From Reddybacter sp041622675 (GTDB lineage Bacteria; Pseudomonadota; Gammaproteobacteria; Pseudomonadales; Porticoccaceae), in NCBI GenBank assembly GCA_041622675.1, contig JBFJYH010000007.1, positions 16,590-80,589 of the forward strand: DNA of 64,000 nucleotides, given 5' to 3'. A model generated the notes under the pieces. That model saw only the letters and a list, made by a program, of their open reading frames with translations, did not search any database and was not told the origin of the DNA. The position numbers were made by a program, and so were the translations under genes. The stretch's first letter is position 1; each line of letters starts with the position of its first letter. Shown piece after piece: positions 52,557 to 61,224 of the stretch.

Positions 52557-53882
52557 TTATTTGGCCTCTTTTTGTGCGAGTTTGACGGCTTGGCTGGCGC
52601 TAATGGTGTGCCCTAGCTTGGCCTGTTCTGCGACGATTTGTTTGGCGCGGGCACCGATTGCGGCGGGGTCCATAGGCGCTGGGGCTTCTGGTTCGTCTTC
52701 ATCGCTGCCGGTGGCGGCAACAGGCACCACGGGGGCGTCTGCTGTAATGTCGGCAACGGCTTGCTGACGGGCTGTTTTTTCAGCGGCTAACACTAAAACG
52801 GCGGCTTCAGCACCGGTGGTTTTGCCGTCGTATTTGACGCTTTCGATAAGGGCCTCGTGGCCGGGTAGTGCTTGTGCGGCTACCGCTTGAATGCGCTGGC
52901 TTTCCGCCGTTGCACCCTCTGCGCGGAAAGCAGCAGCAAGGTCGGGGTGATCGGTTTCGATCGACTCTTTGCTAATGTCCATAGTTGGGGTCTCTTTTGG
53001 TGAGTGCGCAGCGGATGCGCGGGGGGTTATAGCCACACGGGTGCTGCCCGTGGTGACCAGATCTTCGATAACTTGTTCTAAAGGCGCTATACGCGTGGCC
53101 AAACCGGCCTCGATGCCCTGCTCGCCAATGAATATGCGGCCATCGGCCATTTGTGTGTGCACTTGTTCGGCATTGATGCCGTGGTGTTTGGCGACTGTCG
53201 ACAAAAACACGGCGTAAAGGTAGTCAACCTGGGCTTGAATGTAGCCTTTGCCTTCGGCGCTGAGGGCTTTTGCACCACTCACCAAGCGTTTGAATTCACC
53301 GGCATAAATGTCGGTGCGGGTGACGCCGTTGGCTTGGTCTCGTTTTGAGTATTCGACGTGCTGGGTAACGACGCCGATACTGCCAATTTCTGTTGTTCGT
53401 GATGTCATGACGACTTCGTCGGCGGCTGAGCCCAGCCAGTAGCCAGCAGAGGCCATTAAGCCGTTAGCCACGGCGGTAATAGGTTTTTCACCACGGGCTT
53501 GGTAAATGATGTCGGCAAGTTCTGCTGTGCCGTGGACGGTGCCGCCGGGTGAGTCGACATCAAGAACAATGGCTTTTACTTTGCTGTTTGCCATGGCGTC
53601 GCGAAAGTCGGCTGCCACTATTTCGTGCGAAACACCGCCAGAAATGGCTTGAAACATGTTCATGCGCTTGGCCATTACGCCGTGTACGGGCAGCACGGCG
53701 ACGCCGTTTATAACCTGGTAATTTTCTTGCTTGTTGTCGAAGGTTTTGCCGTAGCTGGCCTCAAGCGCTGCAATGTCGGAACGCTCGCCACGCAGGTGGC
53801 TCATGTAAATGTCGGTAATGGTGCCGAGCATGGTTTGGGTGATAGCCCAGGGGGCGTTCACTACGTCGATAACTTTTGACAT
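52557..53882 (-). CDS. Prophage S49-family head maturation protease (with C-terminal scaffold-like part)
   Basis: A 441-residue protein with an N-terminal S49/SppA-like serine protease domain: 'VDSPGGTVHG' and the nucleophile S145 in 'GLMASAGYWLGS', with Lys198 in 'AGEFKRL' as the probable base. After about residue 290 the sequence becomes Ala/Glu-rich and helical, like the scaffold part of lambda gpC/Nu3. It matures the prohead. The portal gene upstream is interrupted from it by a rightward HTH gene at 54059. Confidence 0.9.
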   Translation of the reverse strand: MSKVIDVVNAPWAITQTMLGTITDIYMSHLRGERSDIAALEASYGKTFDNKQENYQVINGVAVLPVHGVMAKRMNMFQAISGGVSHEIVAADFRDAMANSKVKAIVLDVDSPGGTVHGTAELADIIYQARGEKPITAVANGLMASAGYWLGSAADEVVMTSRTTEIGSIGVVTQHVEYSKRDQANGVTRTDIYAGEFKRLVSGAKALSAEGKGYIQAQVDYLYAVFLSTVAKHHGINAEQVHTQMADGRIFIGEQGIEAGLATRIAPLEQVIEDLVTTGSTRVAITPRASAAHSPKETPTMDISKESIETDHPDLAAAFRAEGATAESQRIQAVAAQALPGHEALIESVKYDGKTTGAEAAVLVLAAEKTARQQAVADITADAPVVPVAATGSDEDEPEAPAPMDPAAIGARAKQIVAEQAKLGHTISASQAVKLAQKEAK

Positions 53883-53967
53883 TGGAAACCTTTTTTATTA
53901 ACAGAAGAAACCAGGATGATTTAAGTGTCTGCTATAAGCGACATAGACCCTGACGAATAGATGAGAT

Positions 53968-53979
53968 AGGGAATTCCCT
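53968..53979. promoter_or_regulatory. 12-bp perfect palindrome between divergent genes
   Basis: AGGGAATTCCCT lies in the 176-bp gap between the leftward protease gene (start 53882) and the rightward HTH gene (start 54059). It has the form of a dimer-binding operator and could be where the HTH protein acts on itself or on the protease side. No binding evidence is available. Confidence 0.5.
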
Positions 53980-54058
53980 GTTCCAATTATTCGTGACTTT
54001 GAAGATTGAAAAGGGGATGCTCTTCGCTCTTCCCTTAATTACCCAAGAGCAGAAACAT

Positions 54059-54331
54059 ATGAGCAAAAGTAATCAACACGAACGTATATCACCCGAAGGG
54101 GAACCTATTTTGGCCCGCCTTCTTAATAAGAGTGACGCTGCCCGAATTTTAGACGTATCAGAAAAAACCCTAGATAACTGGGTATCAAACAGGGCGGTCG
54201 ACCTCCCTTACGTCAAGGTGGGAAAATGCCGTAAATATAGAGAAAGTGATATAGAACAATTCATTAATAAAAACCTTCATAGACCAAAGTCAATCACGGC
54301 AAATCGCCAGAGTGAAAACCCGGCGGATTGA
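54059..54331 (+). CDS. Helix-turn-helix protein (excisionase/MerR-like), opposite to the late genes
   Basis: About 90 residues from ATG 54059. The helix-turn-helix is 'LNKSDAARILDVSEKTLDNWVSNRA' and is followed by 'LPYVKVGKCRKYRESDIEQFI', the wing and recognition pattern of HTH_17/excisionase-like proteins. Longer in-frame starts exist at 53993 (GTG) and 54017. It is the only rightward gene inside the leftward morphogenesis set, and its end overlaps the portal stop by 38 nt. Its coding sequence is visibly more A+T rich than its neighbours, suggesting a later insertion. It may be the excisionase or a regulator. Confidence 0.75.
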   Translation: MSKSNQHERISPEGEPILARLLNKSDAARILDVSEKTLDNWVSNRAVDLPYVKVGKCRKYRESDIEQFINKNLHRPKSITANRQSENPAD

Positions 54332-55895
54332 TGGGTTCGCCACCGTGGTTGGTGTCGAGCCCTTCTTCGCGCCGGGCGCGGGTAACGCGGGTTTGCACGC
54401 TGTGTTTGGCGTCCCAGTCGCCGCCGTCGTAGGCGGCGATTTCTTCTGGCAAGGTGGTTATGCCAATGTTCATGCGTTTTTCAGCGGCGGTTGCTTCGCG
54501 GCCGGGGTCGAGTACGCCCATGCCGTCGCCGTGCCAGGTGGCCATGCAGTAGGCTTTGCGAATGCGGGGGTCTGTTAAAAAGCCGGGGGCGTTAATGCGC
54601 CCGGTGCTAACGGCTTCGTGTAGCCAGGTTTCGTACACGGGTTGGCAAAAGTTGCTGGCGAGCCAAACGCGGCGCTTGCGGTAGAACTTCCACGCTTCTA
54701 GTAGGGCGGCGCGGGCGGCGGTGTAGCTGCTGGTGTAGTGTTTAATAAGCACTTCAAATGGCAGCTCGAGGGCGACACCCACTTGGCGCAATATAGCTTG
54801 CACAAAGGGGTCAAAGGCTTGGTTGGGCCTGCCGGGGTCGATGGTTTGAACTTCGTCACCAGGGAGGCCTTCGAGCACTGCGCCGCTGCCGAGTTCGTAG
54901 TCTCGGTCGGCGTCGGTGCTGCCTTCGACTTCGTTGGCACCCATCATGCTGCCACGGCCTTCGGGTGTTTTTATAAAGACAGTGAACATGCCAGAGACAA
55001 CGGCGGCTGTTAGCTCTGCCTCGGTATAGCGGCCGAGTTGTTTTAGGGGCTCTATAACCGGCGCCAAATAGGGCATGCCACGGGTTTGGTCGGGCCGGCG
55101 CACTTCGTAAAGGTGAATGATGTTTAGGCGCTGGCTGCGTGCGCCGCGCGCTTGAACAGTTACCCAGTCGGTAGCTTTTTTGTTTAGTGCCCCTGGGTGG
55201 GCTTTTAATATGTCGTAAGCGGTTGCTGCGCCGTGGGTGTTTAAGTGCACACCGGCAATTAAGCTGGCGCTGTCTTGTTTGCTGGCTTTGTTGCAAACCC
55301 GGTCGCCTTCAATAAGCTGCACACGGGTTGTATAGGGTTGGCCGGGTGTGGCGACCATAGGCAGCGCGGCAAAGCCGTCGCCGTTTTCTAATGTATTGCG
55401 AAAGGCGAGCTCTTGCAGGCCAGCGAAATTAAGACGGCGGCGCAGGTCAATGTCTTTTGACTCGGCCAGCAGGCGCCATTCAAATTCGGTTTGGTTTTGC
55501 CAGGCGGTGGCCTGGTCTTCGGTCATGCCTAAAATGTCGCGGGCGATTGACGATTGCACGCGCAGGCCGGTGCCAACCACATTGGTGGTGACGGTGTTTA
55601 TAGCGCCTGCAGCCAGCGGGTTGTTGCGCACCATGTCGCGACTGCGCGCGCGCAGGGTGGGCAGCTCGGGCAGTAGGTCGGCGTCTGCTGATTTGCCGGA
55701 CACGAACCAGTTGCGAAAGGGGCGACGGGTGCGCGATGCGCCGATGTAACTATCACTGATGGCCATTTGCACGCGGGCGTTGCGATGTTGCAGCCCTTTT
55801 ACGGGGTCTCGCCAGCTTACATAGCGGTCGGCCAGCGTGCCGCGCGCGGCTTTTTGCACGGCTTTTTTCATTGCCGGTGGCATGTTGGCAGCCAT
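54294..55895 (-). CDS. Prophage portal protein (lambda B-like)
   Basis: A 533-residue portal that forms the dodecameric head vertex. The N-terminus has 'DSYIGASRTRRPFRNW' and 'LRARSRDMVRNNPLAAGAINTVTTNVVGTG', the signature of the lambda-type portal family, and a later 'FEVLIKHYTSSYTAARAALLEAWKFYRKRR'. It lies between the head-tail connector-like gene at 55895 and the HTH gene. Its 3' end is overlapped by the HTH gene on the other strand. Confidence 0.92.
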   Translation of the reverse strand: MAANMPPAMKKAVQKAARGTLADRYVSWRDPVKGLQHRNARVQMAISDSYIGASRTRRPFRNWFVSGKSADADLLPELPTLRARSRDMVRNNPLAAGAINTVTTNVVGTGLRVQSSIARDILGMTEDQATAWQNQTEFEWRLLAESKDIDLRRRLNFAGLQELAFRNTLENGDGFAALPMVATPGQPYTTRVQLIEGDRVCNKASKQDSASLIAGVHLNTHGAATAYDILKAHPGALNKKATDWVTVQARGARSQRLNIIHLYEVRRPDQTRGMPYLAPVIEPLKQLGRYTEAELTAAVVSGMFTVFIKTPEGRGSMMGANEVEGSTDADRDYELGSGAVLEGLPGDEVQTIDPGRPNQAFDPFVQAILRQVGVALELPFEVLIKHYTSSYTAARAALLEAWKFYRKRRVWLASNFCQPVYETWLHEAVSTGRINAPGFLTDPRIRKAYCMATWHGDGMGVLDPGREATAAEKRMNIGITTLPEEIAAYDGGDWDAKHSVQTRVTRARREEGLDTNHGGEPINPPGFHSGDLP

Positions 55896-56110
55896 TAAAG
55901 AGGTGTCACGCGGGCAACACCTCGGCGGCGGGTGCCGCTGAGTGTGTCTACTTTTGCGGCCCAGTATTCTATTTTTTGGGTGATTTCAGCAGCGTCGGCA
56001 CGGGTGACGCTGCGGCCGTTGACGGTGTAGCTTTGGCGACTGGCCACGGCTGTGTCGGCAGCCAGCCAGGCGTCAAGCTGAGTTTGGGCCTGGGTGAGTG
56101 TAATTGCCAT
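55895..56110 (-). CDS. Prophage head-tail connector protein (gpW/DUF6148-like)
   Basis: A 71-residue protein ('TLTQAQTQLDAWLAADTAVASRQSYTVNGRSVTRADAAEITQKIEYW') of the small family that follows the large terminase in lambda-like phages. Its stop shares a base with the portal start, and it begins 3 nt after the terminase stop. It probably helps to attach the tail to the portal. Confidence 0.82.
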   Translation of the reverse strand: MAITLTQAQTQLDAWLAADTAVASRQSYTVNGRSVTRADAAEITQKIEYWAAKVDTLSGTRRRGVARVTPL

Positions 56111-56112
56111 TG

Positions 56113-58125
56113 TTAGTCGATTCCTCGGCTGAGTACGCGGCCTTTTTTACGCGGCGGGCTGGCTGCGGGTGCAGCAGGCGCTTGCGCTGGCGCGACGGGC
56201 CGCTGTGGCGGCTGGGTAAATAGGTCGGCTTGTAGTACGGTTTTTTCTATTGCGTCCCAGGCATCGGCTTTCATGAGATGCGTTTTTAAGTAGCGAGCGG
56301 CGTGCAGTGCGTAGACTTCGCAGTCGGTCGCTTCGTTAGCGACGCCGGCTTTTTTCTGGTACACAAAGGTGTTCTTTTGGGTGCGGTGTGGGACCTTGAC
56401 CTCGGCAGTGATTTGGTCGTAGTAGTCTTGGCGCACGTCTTGGTAGTAGTGGATTCGGCCAGGGCCGTCACCTTCTAGTTTTAGTCGCCCAAAAAACAGG
56501 TCTTTTGCTTTAATGGTGCCGACGATGTTGACTTGCAGGCCCATTTTTTGGGCCTTGGTTTTTTGGTCGTCGTCGGGTTCAAAAACCACTTTAGGCTTGG
56601 TGTAAATTTCAACGTTACGCGTGGTGGTTGATGAGCCTTTGATGGCCATTAACCCGACTTTGTCTCGCGAGCGAACGTAGTGGTAAACCGCGTCGCTGGT
56701 TTGCCCGTCGGATGAGTCGAGGCTAGCCGCTGTGACTCGCAGTTGGGCGCCAGAGGCGTGGCGGTAGCTGTGGAATAAAATACTGTCGAGTTCGTCCCAA
56801 ACGGGGTCGTTTATCAGCATTGTGTTGCCGTATATTTCACCCCACCACACGAGCCATGATTCTTCACCTCGACCCCATGCCCGCAGCACGATGGCAATGC
56901 GGTCGTGCTGGAAGTCGACCCCGGCGGTAAGTAGCAGGCCGCCGTGGGGGATGGTTTTTTCTTCGTAGTCGAGCGCCCGCGCTTTTAGGATATCAACTTC
57001 AGGGGCGTCGCTTTCGAGTTTGTAACCAAGGCCAAGGCAGGTGTTGGTAAAGACGATCATTGAGCTGTCGTCACCTGCTTTTAATTTGTGCTGGGCTTTT
57101 AAATAGCGTTCAACCAGCCGAGGCAGTGTTGAACCAGGGAACGGGCTGTACAGCTCGTTAATGTAAAACCCGGCATGGCCGTGAAATGGTGCGTCGGCCC
57201 GCCATTCGCCTTTTTTTACGGCCCTGTTTTTTTCAAAATCTGTCCACAAAACGCCGCAATGTGGGCAGACGTAACGGGCCGAGTCGAGCACGGCATTGGC
57301 TAGAACGGGGTCTGCCAGGCTTTCATCGGTTTGCCAGGTGACGTTGTCCCACGCGAGTACGTGGCTTTCGCCGCAATCATGGCAGGGGATGTAAAACTTT
57401 CGTTGGTCACTGGCTGCGTAGTCAGCTTCAACCGTCGACACGCTTGATATTGTGGGTGTGCCACCGGATATGATTTTGCTGTTGGGGAACGTTTTAACCC
57501 GCTCTTCTGCCAGCAATATTGAGTCGCCCTGCCCGGCGACGTTTTGCGAGCAGTCGTCGGGCTCTTCAATGATTAGCACCGGGGCCGACTGGCTTTTTAC
57601 ATTGTCGGGCGCGTTCGATGCCACTAGCGAGATAAACCCGCCGGGGAATTCTTTGTAGTCTTGACGGTTACCCGTGGCACGACTGGTCGACACGTCAACC
57701 AGTGGTTTAAGTGCTGGTGACGATTTGATCATCGGCACAAACTTTTGATCGAGAAACCGGCGGATGGTTTTTTCTTTGGGGAATAAAATTACTATCCCAC
57801 AAGGGTCAATATGTATTCGCCGCCCGATGTAGTTGTTGTTAACGCCGTCTGTCCAGGCCACTTGCGCCGATTTCATGCAGGTGACCTTGCGAACGGTTTT
57901 TTCGTCTAGCGCATCGAGCATGCCGGGAATCCAGGGCGTAATGCTCGTGCTATATTTGCCGGGTATTGCTGATTGCTGCGAGGGCAGCCAGCGGTGGGCG
58001 TTGGCCCACTCGGTAGTGCTCAGCCGTGGCGGTGGCGCAAAATTACTGAATACTCGCTGTAATAAATCATCTAATGTGCCCAGCATCTTCTGATAGCTGG
58101 GTGAGGATGTTACGAGTATTGTCAT
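56113..58125 (-). CDS. Prophage large terminase subunit (lambda gpA-like)
   Basis: A 670-residue motor and nuclease that cuts and packages DNA. It contains the gpA-type ATPase ('RRWLPSQQSAIPG' style opening at about 45, the adenine/Walker region 'KVTCMKSAQVAWTDG' near 90) and the zinc-finger-like pairs 'CHDCGESH' and 'CPHCGVLW'. The nuclease half with acidic residues ('TAGVDFQHDRIAIVLRAWG') follows. It overlaps the small terminase by 59 nt; an alternative start is 58086. Both starts have weak ribosome sites, consistent with coupling. Confidence 0.94.
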   Translation of the reverse strand: MTILVTSSPSYQKMLGTLDDLLQRVFSNFAPPPRLSTTEWANAHRWLPSQQSAIPGKYSTSITPWIPGMLDALDEKTVRKVTCMKSAQVAWTDGVNNNYIGRRIHIDPCGIVILFPKEKTIRRFLDQKFVPMIKSSPALKPLVDVSTSRATGNRQDYKEFPGGFISLVASNAPDNVKSQSAPVLIIEEPDDCSQNVAGQGDSILLAEERVKTFPNSKIISGGTPTISSVSTVEADYAASDQRKFYIPCHDCGESHVLAWDNVTWQTDESLADPVLANAVLDSARYVCPHCGVLWTDFEKNRAVKKGEWRADAPFHGHAGFYINELYSPFPGSTLPRLVERYLKAQHKLKAGDDSSMIVFTNTCLGLGYKLESDAPEVDILKARALDYEEKTIPHGGLLLTAGVDFQHDRIAIVLRAWGRGEESWLVWWGEIYGNTMLINDPVWDELDSILFHSYRHASGAQLRVTAASLDSSDGQTSDAVYHYVRSRDKVGLMAIKGSSTTTRNVEIYTKPKVVFEPDDDQKTKAQKMGLQVNIVGTIKAKDLFFGRLKLEGDGPGRIHYYQDVRQDYYDQITAEVKVPHRTQKNTFVYQKKAGVANEATDCEVYALHAARYLKTHLMKADAWDAIEKTVLQADLFTQPPQRPVAPAQAPAAPAASPPRKKGRVLSRGID

Positions 58126-58522
58126 TCAGTAATTCGATATCGATCTCAATGTTGTATAGAGCGTCTAGCTCGGTTTTTAATTTTGCATCGCCCTGCAGTA
58201 GTAGATTTTTAACCGCAATAACTTTCGAGGTAAAAGCATCTTCCAGCTCGGCGGCGGGGATCAGCTCGCCAAGGTCTTTGGCCAGGCCAATTTCTTCGCG
58301 GTCGGCGCGAACTCGGTCAAGCCGGTCGCGTGACGTTTCGCGCTTGCCGTTTATTGCTCGCTCTATCAACCAGGTGATCACGTCAGCCGTGTTGTACTGA
58401 TTTTCACTACCGCGAACACCGTCGACCAGAATTGGCAGGCCAGCTTTTTGATGCTCAGTTAACGTGCGTTCAGAAATACCAAGGATTTCTGACAACTCTT
58501 TTTTGTTAACAATTCGAGCCAA
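58067..58522 (-). CDS. Prophage small terminase subunit (Nu1-like)
   Basis: A DNA-recognition subunit of about 151 residues. The start is a TTG at 58522 with AAGG upstream and gives 'MARIVNKKELSEILGISERTL', the opening of lambda Nu1-type proteins with their winged HTH. An in-frame extension to 58585 lacks a start with a ribosome site. The C-terminus binds the large subunit. A G-rich stretch at about 58630-58645 upstream could be near the cos site. Confidence 0.88.
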   Translation of the reverse strand: MARIVNKKELSEILGISERTLTEHQKAGLPILVDGVRGSENQYNTADVITWLIERAINGKRETSRDRLDRVRADREEIGLAKDLGELIPAAELEDAFTSKVIAVKNLLLQGDAKLKTELDALYNIEIDIELLNDNTRNILTQLSEDAGHIR

Positions 58523-58645
58523 AATAAAACCTTTTTCAGCAACAACACCAAAGGAAGGAAGCCCATAGCAACTCCCCCTCTGCAAAAAAAACGAGCTTCG
58601 AATTACCCGTGTCGGAAGCCTTCACAGAAGAACCTATAGGGGGGG

Positions 58646-59326
58646 TCACCGGGCTGTGTCGATGGCTTGCTGGACTGCTTTTTGCGCTTCGCCAGGCAGA
58701 TGTGCTTGCGCTCTACGTGCAGCAAACCCATGAAAATCAAAGCGTTTTTTGTATCTTAAATTCCTCGCTACCACCAGGAACGCTTTTAGCTGCTTGCCTT
58801 TGCGAAAGAATATCCCGTGGCCCGGCAGCCAAAAATACTTGCCTGCTGTTTTAGAATCTTGCCGTGAGTCGAAGTGCCCACGCACGTTTGACATAGCTTT
58901 AACAACTTGGCCTTTGGGGATGTTTCCGTATTTGTTTAGCTTGGCACCGCGACCCGGCACCATAAATTCACTGCCTGCCAAATGCCCCCGGCTGCGCAAT
59001 GATTTCTCCGACCGCTTCGCCGTCCGCTTGCCCCCGTAAATATGGGGTTGGAGATAATCTCTTGCGTTGCCGCCTTTTGCTGTGTGATCTTTGAGCCCCA
59101 CCTCAGCAAACAGCTTGCTTTTTTTTGCTGGCTTTGTGTACGTGCCCTTGATTGTGAACGGCGTTGGATTGTCGAAGACTCTAGGCATCTCTGCCCTAAC
59201 ATCTTGCTCGACCGCCTTGGCTGTACGGGTTAACGCAAGCGCTGTTGCGAATGGGATTTGTTTTTGCTGAGAATTAAGCGCCTTCAGCGCTTGCTCTAAG
59301 CCATCGATATTAACATCTATCACCAC
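58646..59326 (-). CDS. Basic prophage protein of unknown function (226 aa)
   Basis: A 226-residue, strongly basic protein with 'LALTRTAKAVEQDVRAEMPRVFDNPTPF' near the start and an Ala/Gln-rich end. It overlaps the hydrolase gene by 7 nt and sits between the lysis genes and the terminase. It resembles minor virion or tail-completion proteins in style (GP10-like), but it is in an unexpected place for those. The function is unknown. Confidence 0.7.
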   Translation of the reverse strand: MVIDVNIDGLEQALKALNSQQKQIPFATALALTRTAKAVEQDVRAEMPRVFDNPTPFTIKGTYTKPAKKSKLFAEVGLKDHTAKGGNARDYLQPHIYGGKRTAKRSEKSLRSRGHLAGSEFMVPGRGAKLNKYGNIPKGQVVKAMSNVRGHFDSRQDSKTAGKYFWLPGHGIFFRKGKQLKAFLVVARNLRYKKRFDFHGFAARRAQAHLPGEAQKAVQQAIDTAR

Positions 59327-59949
59327 ACCACCTGCGCGCCTTGCCTGCCACCCATCACCACGCCAGCAGCCAGTAGCGGCCCGTAGAATGGCAGCAACTC
59401 GTCGCTAAATAAATCGGAGTGCCCGGTGCTTGGCGGCTCCATCAACTCCTTGTTGTAATTCGTCACCCGTGTGTCGTCGCCAGTGTAGCCAACAGCGCCC
59501 ATCTCACCCCACGGGCGAGCGTCCGACGTCGGTAGCCACTTGCTCCATCGCACCGGCTTATCGCTCGGGCTATGCCACACTGCCAACTGTGATACCGCCG
59601 GTGCCAGCTCTGCATCAGACGTCAGCGCAGGATTGATATAAATAACACTGGCTGAACACTCGCTCCAAACCTGCTGCATAGCCAAATGCGCAATCGCACA
59701 CCCGTTTGAATGCCCGATAACCACAGGCCGAAACCCGCCATCGACAGCCACCCGTGTTGCTCGCGCCACCCTCTCAGCTATTTTACCGTTGCGCAGGCGC
59801 GTACCAATCAGCCCAACATAACCGTAATTGATTGACAGAGACGGGATGCCGTTCGCCGACAAAAACGGGCGCAACCTGCCCACCGTCGCCCGGCCACCAT
59901 CCCAAACATTAAACCCATGGATCAGAATGGCCAGCGCCTTGTTACTCAC
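59320..59949 (-). CDS. Alpha/beta hydrolase in the lysis cassette
   Basis: A 209-residue alpha/beta hydrolase. The nucleophile elbow GHSNG has S81; D130 ('WHSPSDKPV') and H177 ('STGHSDLF') complete a plausible triad, and 'ILIHGFNVWDGG' is the oxyanion region. It has no signal peptide. It starts within the stop of the holin gene and follows it closely. A lipase or esterase here could attack the outer membrane or another barrier during lysis, but a role in lysogeny or in processing is also possible. Confidence 0.85.
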   Translation of the reverse strand: MSNKALAILIHGFNVWDGGRATVGRLRPFLSANGIPSLSINYGYVGLIGTRLRNGKIAERVARATRVAVDGGFRPVVIGHSNGCAIAHLAMQQVWSECSASVIYINPALTSDAELAPAVSQLAVWHSPSDKPVRWSKWLPTSDARPWGEMGAVGYTGDDTRVTNYNKELMEPPSTGHSDLFSDELLPFYGPLLAAGVVMGGRQGAQVVW

Positions 59950-60199
59950 CCGCCAAAATCCGCTTTATTTTCGCAATGTGCTCCGCCTGCTCCCGCTTAT
60001 CACGTCGACGCTGCAATACCAGCCCGTACAGGCCCACCGCAATACCTACCAAAATACCAAAGCTCGACAACAACAAATGATTATCCGCCAACCAGCCCAG
60101 CGCACCGCTACTTACCGCCACACCACCACCCGTTGCCGTTATTTTATGCCCAGCTTGCGCAAGACCCGGGCCCCCAATATGATCACCCAGGCCCATCAC
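59942..60199 (-). CDS. Prophage holin
   Basis: An 85-residue membrane protein with an amphipathic, Gly-rich start, a transmembrane helix ('LLLSSFGILVGIAVGLYGLVL') and a strongly basic C-terminus. The layout fits HP1/class II-III-type holins, which form the lesion that releases endolysin. It overlaps the endolysin stop by 4 nt (ATGA), and the alpha/beta hydrolase overlaps its end. Confidence 0.8.
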   Translation of the reverse strand: MMGLGDHIGGPGLAQAGHKITATGGGVAVSSGALGWLADNHLLLSSFGILVGIAVGLYGLVLQRRRDKREQAEHIAKIKRILAGE

Positions 60200-60735
60200 T
60201 TGCTAGAATCCATCACGCCAAACCGCAAATTATCCGCTATGCGACGCATCCAGCCCTTGCCGGCATCATTCCAATTGCGCAAATACGTCAAAAACTCAAT
60301 GCGCTCAGCCAGCAGCAACATAATCACATCGCTCTCGCCAAACGCCTCAAGGGCCGCCAACGTTAGCGGCCCAACAACACCATCCATGCCAACGCCAACC
60401 GCTCGCTGCAAACGACGAATAGCCCGGTCAGGCCCCGCGTTCACCGCAAAATCCAACAACTGAAACGCCACACCATCACGATACCGGCCCAGCTTCATCG
60501 GCCTTACAAAATCGCGCTGGTAAAGCGCCACCGCATCAGACAGCGTCAAACTGGCAATATCTAAACCAGGGTAACTTTTCGCGCTTATGCCAAACTTCGT
60601 ACCCTTCAGCAGTCCCTGACCAATAACGCCGCCCGTCCAATTACCGGGGTCTAATTTATTCTCAGAAAATTCGCCCTCATGCCCAACAATCCTCAACAAC
60701 CAGCTTTCAACTACTGCATCGCTGTGACCTCTCAT
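60196..60735 (-). CDS. Prophage endolysin, GH108 N-acetylmuramidase
   Basis: A peptidoglycan-degrading enzyme of about 179 residues from ATG 60735, which has GGAG upstream. A longer in-frame start at 60795 would run through the terminator hairpin. The GH108 catalytic motif is 'GHEGEFSENKLDPGNWTGG' with the catalytic Glu at residue 20, and the C-terminal half has a peptidoglycan-binding domain of the PG_binding_3 type ('RRLQRAVGVGMDGVVGP'). There is no signal peptide, so export depends on the holin. Confidence 0.92.
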   Translation of the reverse strand: MRGHSDAVVESWLLRIVGHEGEFSENKLDPGNWTGGVIGQGLLKGTKFGISAKSYPGLDIASLTLSDAVALYQRDFVRPMKLGRYRDGVAFQLLDFAVNAGPDRAIRRLQRAVGVGMDGVVGPLTLAALEAFGESDVIMLLLAERIEFLTYLRNWNDAGKGWMRRIADNLRFGVMDSSK

Positions 60736-60750
60736 ATAAACTCCGGGCAT

Positions 60751-60776
60751 AAAAAAACCCGCAAGAAGCGGGCTTT
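60751..60776 (-). terminator. Intrinsic terminator upstream of the lysis genes
   Basis: On the leftward strand the stem CCCGC/GCGGG around TTCTT is followed by seven T. It separates the accessory genes on the right from the lysis genes on the left and lies 15 nt before the endolysin start. Late transcription would need antitermination or a promoter downstream. Confidence 0.8.
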
Positions 60777-60960
60777 TGATATAAAAATGACGCAAATCAC
60801 ATGTTTAATGGATTTAGCGCCAGCATGGGGAATACTAAGACAAAGTGTCGTATTTCGTCAAGTGCTTTTTTTCAACTTCTCGTGAGTTTCTCTTTTGATC
60901 ATGGCCACCTCATACCTACGACCCGCGCATCGGTCACAAATAGGCGGGCCTTTGTAATGC

Positions 60961-61224
60961 TCACAGATCGTGAAAAAGTTTTATATCCGCGTTTGGGGCG
61001 ACGTAATCAGCATCACCAGGCCCCCGGTCAAAACGGTGATACATTAAATGCCGATTATTCAGCGACAAAACTGCCGCTACCGGCTGCCCGTCGAGCTCGG
61101 TACGCACCAATAAATCACGAAACGCAGCTTCTGCTGCCGCCGGGCTTGGCGTAGTAGTGCGCGAGGCTGTATCGACCTCGCTGCCACGCGCTGTTCTTTT
61201 TTTTAAATAGATTTTATACATCAT
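60961..61224 (-). CDS. Small prophage accessory protein (87 aa)
   Basis: An 87-residue protein ('LDGQPVAAVLSLNNRHLMYHRFDRGPGDADY'), soluble, rich in Ala and Arg. The stop codon of the upstream 107-residue gene overlaps its ATG. It is the last gene of the set that starts at promoter A (61998-62025). No motif is recognised; it may be a regulator or inhibitor. Confidence 0.6.
   Translation of the reverse strand: MMYKIYLKKRTARGSEVDTASRTTTPSPAAAEAAFRDLLVRTELDGQPVAAVLSLNNRHLMYHRFDRGPGDADYVAPNADIKLFHDL

Noticed and set aside
60858..60975. A short leftward reading frame with C-E-H...C-D-R-C, resembling a zinc finger (DksA/HNH-like).
   Set aside because: It has no usable start codon after an upstream stop and no ribosome site. 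It overlaps the end of the 87-residue gene. It may be a relic or could be read by frameshift, so I did not list it.
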